Shown in pieces: positions 45,750-54,908 of a stretch of 64,000 nt of DNA (within the stretch, counting starts at the first letter, position 1; each line of letters opens with the position of its first letter). The position numbers were made by a program, and so were the translations under genes. Source of the stretch: Nitrososphaerota archaeon (lineage in GTDB: Archaea; Thermoproteota; Nitrososphaeria; Nitrososphaerales; Gagatemarchaeaceae). The stretch spans positions 1 through 64,000 of the forward strand of contig JAPCJS010000001.1 of NCBI GenBank assembly GCA_027886825.1. Reading direction: 5' to 3'. A model generated the notes under the pieces. That model did no database searches, was not told the origin of the DNA, and worked only from the letters and a program-made list of their open reading frames with translations.

Positions 45750-45968
45750 ATGAAGACGAGCAAGACAGGAGTCTCGGTGATGATACCTGCAGACATCTGG
45801 CAATCCCTTACGGAGATTCGTTCACAGCTGGACGCTTCCTGTCCGGGTGCTCCCACCCCAATCGAGGAGGCCATCAGGGAAATCTCCCTACACTACAAGA
45901 GCTGCCCTCGTACAGAAGAGGAGATGGAGGCCTTCTGTAAGAGAGCTGAGTCGTGGAAGCGAAGATAG
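45750..45968 (+). CDS. small hypothetical protein
   Basis: ORF only. Confidence 0.45.
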   Translation: MKTSKTGVSVMIPADIWQSLTEIRSQLDASCPGAPTPIEEAIREISLHYKSCPRTEEEMEAFCKRAESWKRR

Positions 45969-46238
45969 GAATTGTAGCGAATCCCGGCTGAGTAACGACG
46001 CACCGCTCTGGATGCAAAACTGACAGTCATAGACGCAGGGAGATAGAATCACGTCGAGCGCGCTGGAACAGCTTTTGACTTGGGAAGGAGAGGAAAATCT
46101 TCTCGGGATCCTATGATGTCCAGATCGGGCGGCCGATCTCCAACGCCGGCTCGGGCGAGTGTCGTGAGGCGCCGCCAAGACAGCGGAGATCGAACTCTCA
46201 GTCTGGTTAGTCCAGTCACAGCGGAGTCCTTTATTCGA

Positions 46239-46553
46239 TCAACCCAAAGAATCATACCGGGCTTGTTCGTCCAGTTTCTCGTTGAGCAGAGCTTGTTTGT
46301 CCAAGATCTGCTGGTTCAGCATATCGTATACGGCTAATATCTCCTTGACATCCTGACTCGTTTGGTGGTCGCGCAGCTCCCTTGTAGTGGGCGGGACTAC
46401 ATTCGAGCTGAGGACGAACGAACTCCAGTCGAAGACCCGCCGTTTGTTCTTCTCGACCAGCTCATCTCGCCTCGTCTCCAACTCCGTGACCTGCACTCTG
46501 AGTTTGTCGATCGCCTCCGTGCCCTTCCCTCCTGATGTCCATGATTTGGTCAT
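46239..46553 (-). CDS. coiled-coil hypothetical protein
   Basis: 'IDKLRVQVTELETRRDELVEKNKR' heptad-like. Confidence 0.45.
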   Translation of the reverse strand: MTKSWTSGGKGTEAIDKLRVQVTELETRRDELVEKNKRRVFDWSSFVLSSNVVPPTTRELRDHQTSQDVKEILAVYDMLNQQILDKQALLNEKLDEQARYDSLG

Positions 46554-46663
46554 CTAGTGATCCCCGGAGCCTTCATGAAAGTGATCTACAATCAGACTAA
46601 AAGCGTGATTCGGCCTTGAGAAAGTAAAGCAGGTTTCGGTTTCGTAGAACATGGTTTGGTACA

Positions 46664-46876
46664 TCATCGGCGAGGAGGTCCCTGGTCTGATTGGCTTCTC
46701 GGTCTGAACTCAAAGCCGCACTTTAGACACGTCCGCATCCCTGGCGTGTCATTGACGACCTGTTTTGTCCCGCAACGCGGACATACCATCGTGTTATGCG
46801 CTCCCGGGACAGAGTCGCGATGGGCCGAACGTACCTTGTCTATCGCATCTTTGTAGGCGTCTCTCTGGAACTTCAA
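46664..46876 (-). CDS. small zinc-ribbon protein
   Basis: 'CPRCGTKQVVNDTPGMRTCLKCGFEFRPR'. Confidence 0.6.
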   Translation of the reverse strand: MKFQRDAYKDAIDKVRSAHRDSVPGAHNTMVCPRCGTKQVVNDTPGMRTCLKCGFEFRPRSQSDQGPPRR

Positions 46877-47085
46877 ATTCAGGCCGCCTAGGACTCTCGA
46901 ATATCTTACTATTAGGGTTAGGGCCGTGTCACAGCTGAACGTACAACTGGCGCCGAACTCTTCGTCCCATCTTTCAGAGCAGATGAGGCTCGATATCCCG
47001 TTTTCCTGTAGATAACGCTGGCTCTAGGAGGTCTCGCTAAATCTGTGGTGGTTGTCGTTTCTTGTTGTCTATGGTGATCACTGTT

Positions 47086-47577
47086 CTACGATAGGGCGAG
47101 TGTCTTGACAAGACGGGCGTGTTGTTCTTCGGTCACCCACTCGACCTTCAGATACTCGATTATGTCTTCCGTCTTCATTCCAATCCGTTTTGCTTCTTCG
47201 ATGGTGAATTTGTATGCGGGGACCTCGATGGGGCTGTCGACGTACTCGAACTCATTTTGGAACAGGTTCTTGCCCTCCATGAACTGCTTCACATGGAACA
47301 GCTCGTGGACGACGTCGAGGTAGACCACATTCAGCTCGGCGTTTTTCAGGTGGTGGGTACTGATCAGTATGTGTCCGTCCTCATCGCTGACGCTCATATA
47401 GCCGAAACGCAGAGAGAAGAACTCCACCTTAAGGTCCTTGAGAACTTTGGCCGTCTTAGCTCCGAATAGCGACCTTACGGCTGCGACCTTCTCGAAACCT
47501 ACGAAATAGTCTGTGAAAGGGAAGAGCTTAACATCAGCATCACGTCGTATCTCAACATCCAGTTCTGGCTCTTTCAA
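47086..47577 (-). CDS. uncharacterised HExxH metallopeptidase-like protein
   Basis: 'YLDVVHELFHVKQFMEGKNLFQNEFEYVDSPIEVPAYKFTIEEAKRIGMKTEDIIEYLKVEWV'. Confidence 0.75.
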   Translation of the reverse strand: MKEPELDVEIRRDADVKLFPFTDYFVGFEKVAAVRSLFGAKTAKVLKDLKVEFFSLRFGYMSVSDEDGHILISTHHLKNAELNVVYLDVVHELFHVKQFMEGKNLFQNEFEYVDSPIEVPAYKFTIEEAKRIGMKTEDIIEYLKVEWVTEEQHARLVKTLALS

Positions 47578-47657
47578 GCGAATCTGAAGAATTCTGCCGA
47601 CAAAAGATAAGTCTATTGGGCGTATGTGCGATGGCTCCGTCTCAGGATTTTGGTGAA

Positions 47658-48131
47658 TCAGGACCCAAGGGTGACTACAATGAAAAGCACCCCCAGCAGC
47701 GCAAATCCAAGATTCAGGGCCACGTTATCGTAGCGAAAATGTGCGATCGCTATGCGCCGCCTCCATGAATAGACGCCCGCCTGTGTCAGACTATCGAGGA
47801 AAAGATGTTCTTCGGAGACCAGGATTCCCATGATGGTCCAGAACCCCAGCATGTGCAAGGGAGTTCCTGAGCCAGAGGCATGCGACAGGACCGTCAGCGA
47901 GGCAACCGCTACCGCCACACCCCAGAAAGGCGCGGTGAAGATAGAATGGGTCACACGTGTCCTCGTTGGAATGCCATTACGGGAGAGATGTCCGAGCACA
48001 TCGATGAGATAGTTGATGGATAACGAGAGCCATAGGGCCAACAAGATCGAGTTGAGGTCGAGCGCGTGCGAGAGCGAAAGCAGGGTGAAGGATACGCCGG
48101 TGGAGAAGAGGTAGTGGGTGAGTGCTTTCAT
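47658..48131 (-). CDS. membrane-bound metal-dependent hydrolase-like protein (DUF1286-like)
   Basis: 'MKALTHYLFSTGVSFTLLSL...SINYLIDVLGHLSRNGIPTRTRVTHSIFTAPFWG'. Confidence 0.75.
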   Translation of the reverse strand: MKALTHYLFSTGVSFTLLSLSHALDLNSILLALWLSLSINYLIDVLGHLSRNGIPTRTRVTHSIFTAPFWGVAVAVASLTVLSHASGSGTPLHMLGFWTIMGILVSEEHLFLDSLTQAGVYSWRRRIAIAHFRYDNVALNLGFALLGVLFIVVTLGS

Positions 48132-48253
48132 TCGCGTGCACTTTCTACCTCGAGCGCCTTATTGAAGGCCCATGTGAACTTCGCTCCAGCGAGTGATCGG
48201 GCAGCCTCAAAACTGATTTACCCATCTTTCTGTCATGTCTCCATCCAGAAAAA

Positions 48254-49453
48254 TTGAGGTCGAACTTTGCGGCTCTCCTCATCTTGACTTTCGCGGGCGA
48301 TGTTGTGGCCCCGATATTCGCGCTTTACCTGCCCCTATTCGCGTTCCAGTTCGGTGCCGATGCTCTCGAGATCGGGCTTGTGGGCGGTGTGGCGTGGGTC
48401 TCCTATAGCTTCGTCCCTTACCTGATTGGCAGATACTCAGACAAGCCCAGGAGGCGAAAGACGTTCATCGTGATCTCCATGGCGATGCTCACCGCCTGTT
48501 CCTTCATCTATGTGTTCGTCGAATCGCCCCTCCAGCTGATCGCGCTCCGGCTTCTTGAGGGGATAGCCTGGTCGATCCTCTGGCCCATCGTGGACGTCTC
48601 GATCAGCGAAGACGTATCAAGGGAGAGCAACAAGGCCTTGAGCATCTACAACACCGTGTGGTCGACGGCCGGCGCCGTCGGCCCGCTTCTGGGCGGCTTG
48701 CTCCTCCTTTTCGCGGAGATCAGATACATATTCCTGATAACTGCATTGCTGATGGCGATCGCAACGATCGTGACCATCTCCTTCTTTCGCGAGGAGGGCC
48801 CAACTGTCCCGATCACCAGAGTCTCCTCGGGTGATGGGTCAGCCAATATGGGCAGGGTCAGATCAAGGTCCTATCGCCAGGACTCTCTCTTCTGGATATT
48901 CGTTACAGCCATGGTTCTGATTTCATCCATCCGCGGAGTGCTGTACACTTTCTATCCGCCCCTGGCTCAGTCGCAGGGGATATCATACGCCCTCATAGCA
49001 CTGATAGGTTTCACATTTGGAGTGTGCAGGGTCGGGGTCTTCGCTTTGTCCACGCGCGACGGTCTTAGGGGATTCCTCCTGAATGACGAAAACATCAAGA
49101 AAATAGTCATGGTTTCACTCGCCGTCTGCGCGATCGGAGGTGTTCTGCCCCTGATCGGTGACAGGACAGGGGCAGTCGGTTTCTTGGCGTTCGGGGTGGT
49201 GGCATTTGCCAGCGCGTTCGTCATCATCGCCAGTCAAGCCAACTTCATATCACAGGCAGAATCTCACAACAAGGGCGCCGGCGCAGGCATCTTCGAGTCC
49301 AGTATAGGGATAGGGATAGCGCTCGGCCCCACCATCGCTGGGTTCGTTTCCGGCGGATCCATCTCGATTCCTTTCCTTGTCGCACCCATCGGGTTCGCAA
49401 TCTCGCTGCCCATCCTCCTCGTCCTGTTTCGTCGTGGGACGAATAATGCGTAG
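48254..49453 (+). CDS. major facilitator superfamily transporter
   Basis: 12 TM; 'GRYSDKPRRRKTFIVISM'. Confidence 0.9.
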   Translation: MRSNFAALLILTFAGDVVAPIFALYLPLFAFQFGADALEIGLVGGVAWVSYSFVPYLIGRYSDKPRRRKTFIVISMAMLTACSFIYVFVESPLQLIALRLLEGIAWSILWPIVDVSISEDVSRESNKALSIYNTVWSTAGAVGPLLGGLLLLFAEIRYIFLITALLMAIATIVTISFFREEGPTVPITRVSSGDGSANMGRVRSRSYRQDSLFWIFVTAMVLISSIRGVLYTFYPPLAQSQGISYALIALIGFTFGVCRVGVFALSTRDGLRGFLLNDENIKKIVMVSLAVCAIGGVLPLIGDRTGAVGFLAFGVVAFASAFVIIASQANFISQAESHNKGAGAGIFESSIGIGIALGPTIAGFVSGGSISIPFLVAPIGFAISLPILLVLFRRGTNNA

Positions 49454-49505
49454 CTCTTTACGATTCCTGGCGCGGATACCTCTGCAGTCCCGAAGGAGGC
49501 TCGGC

Positions 49506-50711
49506 CTACTCGGATGCTTTCACGTTTCCAGCGGTATGCTCGATCGGTTCCGACCTGCGAAGCGTCACGGGACGGATCGCCTGGAGCCTCCCTTTCTCGG
49601 TCTGCGGTCTCGAACGGAGGTTCTCGTTAGAGTATGTCTTCTGTATGATCCGGTTCTTCAGCTGGGTCAGCCCGTCTCCACGGACCGCCGATATCTTGAC
49701 GATCGAGAATTCATTGAAAAGAGGGCTGCCCTCTATCATCCCGGCACTACCGTCCTTGATTAGGTCGATCTTGTTCAGGATCAAGAGGATTTTGGTCGGA
49801 TCGACACTAAGTTCGGCGAGCGTCTGTCGGCAGCTGTTGAGCTTTATCCTGACGCTCTCCTCGCTCTCGCTCACATCTAGCAGGAGCAAGACCAGATCGG
49901 CGTACGTCAGTTCCTCCAAGGTAGACTTGAAAGACTCGACCATGTAGGTCGGAAGACGCGAGATGAAACCCACCGTATCCGAGAGCATCACCCTCTTCCT
50001 TGCGTCCGCGAAGCTGACCGCTCTTGTGGTCGTGGTCAGCGTCGTGAAGAGGCTGGGTGATTCCTCTCTCGACTCCGAGGCGAGCTTGTTGAAGAGGGTC
50101 GTCTTGCCGCTGCTGGTATACCCGGCGAGCGATACCAGCGGCATTCCGAGCTTTTTCCTCTCGACCCTGTGAAGCGAACGGCTCGATTGTGCCTTCGCCA
50201 GTTTTCCCTGGATAGCAACCATTCGGCGCTTGAGCGCTTTGAATTTTGTGGCTACTAGAGTCTCTCCCATCCCCATGAAACCAGCCCTTTCGCCGTTGAC
50301 AGAATAGCGTACAGCATCCCGTGCACGGGGCATCTCATACTTGAGCTCCGCGAGCTGGACCTGGAGCTTGGCTTCCGTGGTCGTTGCCCTCTTTGCGAAT
50401 ATGTTGAGGACGAGCCTGTCTCGGTCCACTATCTCGACGCGCGTGACCGTGGCTAGCTTGTATGCCTGGGCGGATGTGAGGCTCTCGTCGACGATCAGTG
50501 TCTTTGAGCCGTTCTGCCTCACGGTCTCCCTGAGTTCTTCGGCCTTGCCCACCCCCACCCCGAATTCAGACTTTACCACCCGTTTCTGGGTGATCAGCGC
50601 TTGGACAGAGTAGCCAGCGGCGCTCGCCAGCTCCGTGATCTCTTGCTTCGCAAATTCGTCAGGGTAGGTGACGACTGTCGCCTTGTCCATGGACGAACCC
50701 AAACCTGCCAC
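49506..50711 (-). CDS. hflX: GTPase HflX
   Basis: 'VSLAGYTSSGKTTLFNKLASES', 'VMLSDTVGFISRLPTYMVESFKSTLEELTYADLVLLLLDVSE', 'NKIDLI'. Confidence 0.95.
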   Translation of the reverse strand: MAGLGSSMDKATVVTYPDEFAKQEITELASAAGYSVQALITQKRVVKSEFGVGVGKAEELRETVRQNGSKTLIVDESLTSAQAYKLATVTRVEIVDRDRLVLNIFAKRATTTEAKLQVQLAELKYEMPRARDAVRYSVNGERAGFMGMGETLVATKFKALKRRMVAIQGKLAKAQSSRSLHRVERKKLGMPLVSLAGYTSSGKTTLFNKLASESREESPSLFTTLTTTTRAVSFADARKRVMLSDTVGFISRLPTYMVESFKSTLEELTYADLVLLLLDVSESEESVRIKLNSCRQTLAELSVDPTKILLILNKIDLIKDGSAGMIEGSPLFNEFSIVKISAVRGDGLTQLKNRIIQKTYSNENLRSRPQTEKGRLQAIRPVTLRRSEPIEHTAGNVKASE

Positions 50712-50834
50712 TATAAAGGATAGGCCCTTTACTCGGAGTTTATATGAAGAGACGGTCGTCGATAGATCTAGCGCTAGTTCCAGACAATAGGCAAAGTAGA
50801 GGAGTTATCTACGCTCATTAGATGATGACAGAAT

Positions 50835-51578
50835 ATGACGGACCATCCTGAATCGACATCGCCACCGGCCGCAAGGAGCTTCGGTCGACTCGCCATGGCG
50901 GTAGTTTTGGCCGCGATCGTGATCGGTGCAAGCGTCTTCGCTTCGTCATATTTTTCCATAGGAAACAGGACAGTGACATCGACGGATACGGAAACCACGA
51001 CGATCACTGTATCAGCCACCGGGACGCAGATGCTTTCGTGCAGTGGTGATCAGCAGGTGTGGAACAGCACCAGCAACGATGCAAATGATGTTCCCGTCCT
51101 GCTGATGCGCCCCGACTCCACAGGTTTCATCTGCGTCACATACCGATCATTCTGGGCTGGAAACGCGAGCCAATACGCTCAGCAGTTCTTCGTGAACGGC
51201 AGCTTTGACTTCGGCCTCTCAATCGGCAAAGAGCACTGCGCCGCGCTCAGTGGCAGCAACGGGTGCATCACAATCCTTTCTCGCTCATTTATCATCGGTG
51301 CCTTTCCAAGCTCAATTCGGCCTACGGTGGACACGGACTATGTCACTGTCGTGTATGCTGTCACCGCGGGGAGCAACTCTACCGGTTTCTATGACGACTC
51401 GGCACCGTATGGATACTGCCAAAGCATGCCCATGGCCGTAGGTTATTCTGCATCTCAGGTGAATGCTTCTGACTTTGCACCACCGACCTTAGCCCCGTGC
51501 CCGTTTCTTCCGTTCGCCCCAGTCTCGGTGAGCATCCTCGGGATGAACTCGACATACGTCCGATTTGACTCGGCCTAG
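50835..51578 (+). CDS. secreted/membrane-anchored hypothetical protein
   Basis: N-terminal TM segment followed by a Ser/Thr-rich extracellular region. Confidence 0.6.
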   Translation: MTDHPESTSPPAARSFGRLAMAVVLAAIVIGASVFASSYFSIGNRTVTSTDTETTTITVSATGTQMLSCSGDQQVWNSTSNDANDVPVLLMRPDSTGFICVTYRSFWAGNASQYAQQFFVNGSFDFGLSIGKEHCAALSGSNGCITILSRSFIIGAFPSSIRPTVDTDYVTVVYAVTAGSNSTGFYDDSAPYGYCQSMPMAVGYSASQVNASDFAPPTLAPCPFLPFAPVSVSILGMNSTYVRFDSA

Positions 51579-51744
51579 AGCACCAGGGACGGGGGCAAAC
51601 GAACAATTCTCGAGGATTCAAGGTTCGGAGGGTTTCATTGCCCCTCCGGAGCCTGGGACGGCCAACTGTGAGAAGTCATGGTTGTTCATAATACCAACTG
51701 CGTCAGGGTCTAAATACAGGCGTCTTAACCCCGTTTGAATTCGT

Positions 51745-51843
51745 GGCCGCTGTAGTGTAGCCTGGTTAGCATCGGAGGCTGTGGCGGAAGATGAAAGGAT
51801 CCGCAGATACCTCTGGACGTGGGCTCAAATCCCACCGGCGGCC
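51745..51843 (+). tRNA. tRNA-His (GTG) with a 24-nt intron at 37/38
   Basis: encoded G-1 and C73; GGAGG-CTGTGG-[CGGAAGATGAAAGGATCCGCAGAT]-A-CCTCT; T arm GTGGG-CTCAAAT-CCCAC. Confidence 0.93.
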
Positions 51844-52125
51844 CTTCTTCTTATGAGGTCGAGCCCGAGCGATTGGAGATTGAACCCTGTCTTCCGCATG
51901 CGATGAGACCGGAATCCATCTCCTCTTTCGGTTCCACTAGACCTTGCAGTGACTCTTCGGTCGTTGTCTGTGTCTGTCTGTTTCAGGTCTGGATCCTGAC
52001 CAGGATGGCCGGCGGACCATACGCGCGGGTGGAATGCCGTTTACTCCCGTGAAGACTTTTTCCGGCCTTTCGGTTTTGTGGTCGAACGAGATATAGGAGT
52101 CGGACCCCACTGTTGCAGAGGCGAC

Positions 52126-52644
52126 CTAGTCGCGTGTGTAGCAGAAGTACGGAAAGCCGCCGTTGACCTTGTCCACAGCCCATTCGACTATCTTGTTCGA
52201 GATCTCCTTCCACTTCTTGTTCCAGTCTATGTTCGCCACGACTCTCTCTTTCTCCATCTCCCTGCCCTTGATGGGCACAGTCTCCCAGACAGGACGCCCG
52301 TAGAACGGTTTCACTATCCTCACGTGCCACCTCTGGCAGGACAACTTTGACCCTTCCTTCGAGTAGAACTTACAGGAGGTACAGTACCGTGAAAGCCAGA
52401 TTATCTCCTTGGTCCTCTTGACCGACTTGCCGATCTCTTCCAGGAGCCTCTCCGACTCGCGTCTGATCATCTGTGAGAGCTCTTCTTGGCCTACCTTCGT
52501 GTTCATGTAGTACTCTGGGTCCTGAGCCAAGGCTTCCTGCCATGTGAGAGGCTCTCCATCTCTCTGCAATTTTTTTCGTCCCTCCAAGCTCAAGGACTGG
52601 TAATTAACGATTATCAGTCTCAGCGTAGAATGAAATTTCGGCAC
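52126..52644 (-). CDS. hypothetical protein
   Basis: 'YCTSCKFYSKEGSKLSCQRWHV' Cys motif. Confidence 0.55.
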   Translation of the reverse strand: MPKFHSTLRLIIVNYQSLSLEGRKKLQRDGEPLTWQEALAQDPEYYMNTKVGQEELSQMIRRESERLLEEIGKSVKRTKEIIWLSRYCTSCKFYSKEGSKLSCQRWHVRIVKPFYGRPVWETVPIKGREMEKERVVANIDWNKKWKEISNKIVEWAVDKVNGGFPYFCYTRD

Positions 52645-52692
52645 TAACCTTATGACTGCAATCAGTCTAGGTCCAACGAGGACTGGTTCGTC

Positions 52693-53610
52693 TTGTTGGA
52701 GAGAGGAGGCGGCTTTTCGATTGTAATATCGATAGCAGAGTGGGATGCGGACCTAGTTCCGAAGACACTCCCTTCGTGGCTCTCCTTGGGCTCAACTGAC
52801 GTCGTGCTTTGCGTGGACGCGCCCGCAAGCGAGAAACTTCTGAATGTAATTAGCCGTGCCGTAGGAAAGTACGACCGGGTCAGGGTTCTCCAGATTCCAG
52901 AAAACCCAGCGTGGAGGTTTCGTCACGCCTTTACCCGAAGAGAGGGGTTCAGGGCGGCGAAGTTCGATAAGATCTTGACCGGCGACATCGACATCGTCGT
53001 GAACAAGACATGTTTGATGGCTGTCGAGCTGGTTGGAAAGGATGGAGTCGGCTTGGTCTCCCTTGCGAAGAGGCGAGGGGGAGGGACCCTAGGCGAGGTG
53101 GTAAGGAACTCCAGCAAGAGACTCTTCAGGCTGATGAGGAAGCGGAACTTCTTCACGGGGCTCTATGTCATGTACAGGCCCTACTGGATTGATTCTGAGG
53201 ATGAAGAACAGCTTATGAAGACAGAGCATCCGCACGTTCAGGGCCTACCTCAAACCCAGGCCATCTACCTGGGAGAGGACGTCATCCTGAGGGATGCGAT
53301 GATAGCACGGCACAAGATCATCTATCTGCCGGAGGTGGGAGGGACAGACCTGAGGATATCACTCGAGGACAGGGCTCCGATCCAGGCAAAGACCGGGATA
53401 CGCTACTACCATGACGGGAAGCCCATGGGTTATGTGCTCGCCCAGTCGATCATGTACGGGAGAGGGACTCTCCTCGGTACGTACGCCGATCTACTCTTCA
53501 GGGATAAGGGAGGAGCAGCACTGTTTCGTGGATACGTGGGCTCTATCGTCTATTGGGGCAGAGGAGCTCAGACCTACTTCTTGAGAAAGATCAGATCGGT
53601 AGGAAATTAG
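52693..53610 (+). CDS. glycosyltransferase (GT2-like)
   Basis: 'SIAEWDADLVPKTLPSWLSLG', 'FDKILTGDIDIVVNKTCL'. Confidence 0.75.
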   Translation: MLERGGGFSIVISIAEWDADLVPKTLPSWLSLGSTDVVLCVDAPASEKLLNVISRAVGKYDRVRVLQIPENPAWRFRHAFTRREGFRAAKFDKILTGDIDIVVNKTCLMAVELVGKDGVGLVSLAKRRGGGTLGEVVRNSSKRLFRLMRKRNFFTGLYVMYRPYWIDSEDEEQLMKTEHPHVQGLPQTQAIYLGEDVILRDAMIARHKIIYLPEVGGTDLRISLEDRAPIQAKTGIRYYHDGKPMGYVLAQSIMYGRGTLLGTYADLLFRDKGGAALFRGYVGSIVYWGRGAQTYFLRKIRSVGN

Positions 53611-53764
53611 AATAGGCCTCATCCTGAAGAGCCGGACAGGAGAGAGCGCTATTCGAGAGTCTTTCGCGGAAAGTATCAAAACATCGCGGTTCCATCCTAT
53701 CAGCGTGTCGTCCTGTCCACTCTACATACGATTGGAGCAGTGCCAATGCAGCTTGCATAATCCG

Positions 53765-53770
53765 TTTATA
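53765..53770 (+). promoter_or_regulatory. TATA-like box (TTTATA) for the FkbM-methyltransferase transcript
   Basis: 22-27 nt upstream of the GTG opening a 16-codon upstream ORF. Confidence 0.45.
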
Positions 53771-53841
53771 GGGAACTTGGATGGCTCCCTCGTGAATCTG
53801 CGGCTCGTCTCCCTGCAGAACGGTAAGGAGGCCCCTCGTTA

Positions 53842-54582
53842 GTGCACCTGTACAACGGACTTGTCACCCTGGGGATGGTCCCGGTAAAGGTTGCCACCGG
53901 TAGGAGCGGGAGGGACCAGCTCATCTATGCCAAGTACTATTTCGGGATAAACCAGACAGTCAGCCGCGACGGGCTCCTCTGGGAGATCGCGCCGGATGTG
54001 CCTGAAGCCATAGCCTCGCTTCTGCTTCATGAGCGCAGAGCCTCCGAGTTCCTCTTGAACCTATTCAAGCCCCAAAAAGTCTTCGTGGACGTCGGGGCAA
54101 ATGTGGGAGGATATTCGGTCAGGGCCGGTGCGAAGGGGATGAAAGTATTCGCATTCGAGCCAAATCCAGACATCTTTCGACTCATGAAGAGGAACGCTGA
54201 GATCAATCATGTCTCGCTGGACGCATTCCAGTGCGCACTAGGGTCCAGCAACGGTCAGGCGCGTCTGTTGGTGAACGGCGCCAGCTCAAGCATCAGCTCG
54301 GAGGAAGGCATCCCAGTCGAGATGCGGACTCTGGATAGCTTCTCGCTGCCTGCCGTCGACCTTGTCAAGATAGATGTCGAAAGCTATGAGCTGGAGGTCC
54401 TTCAGGGAGCCCGAAGGACGCTTGAGGAATATCACCCAGCGCTCATGGTCGAGATGCACGATTGGGCGGGTGCGAAGAAGGAAGCGGCTCTTTTCGGGTT
54501 ACTGACGGAACTCGGCTATCAGTTCGAATATCTTGATAAGTTTCCAAAGGGAAGGCACCTGGCCGCGGTTTACCCTGCCTGA
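53842..54582 (+). CDS. FkbM-family methyltransferase
   Basis: 'KVFVDVGANVGGYSVRAGAKGMKVFAFEPNPDIFRLMKRN', 'DLVKIDVESYELEVLQGA'. Confidence 0.93.
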   Translation: MHLYNGLVTLGMVPVKVATGRSGRDQLIYAKYYFGINQTVSRDGLLWEIAPDVPEAIASLLLHERRASEFLLNLFKPQKVFVDVGANVGGYSVRAGAKGMKVFAFEPNPDIFRLMKRNAEINHVSLDAFQCALGSSNGQARLLVNGASSSISSEEGIPVEMRTLDSFSLPAVDLVKIDVESYELEVLQGARRTLEEYHPALMVEMHDWAGAKKEAALFGLLTELGYQFEYLDKFPKGRHLAAVYPA

Positions 54583-54908
54583 GGGCCGCCGATACAGAAT
54601 ATCACATCTGCCCTCGTCGCTCTACAAGACGGCAGAGACCGATCTGACTGCACAATCGGTTCAGACTGCGGTGAACGGTTCCAATGGATTCAGGGGAGCG
54701 GAGATGACAGAAGGGGTCGACGATGCGAGAGGCTGTCCCTTCCTTTCTTTCGTTCCCCGATAAGTACAAGAGCGCTCCAACATCCCTGGTCCTCGGACGC
54801 GTGGCGTGCTTCGACGGGCGATCTGGACTGACGCGAGTCAGGATGAAGACGAAACTGCCACGCGTCCGTTCAAGAAAGACCCGAGCGACTGCACACCACC
54901 CTGAGGTC

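Noticed and set aside
50820-50855. ATGATGA...CTGA, C/D-box sRNA-like
   Set aside because: No second C'/D' pair and it overlaps the start of the 50835 ORF.
54590-54908. 320-bp gap considered for a structured ncRNA (SRP RNA, RNase P RNA)
   Set aside because: I could not find the diagnostic motifs of either; ORFs in it look spurious. A covariance-model scan (Infernal/Rfam) would be needed.
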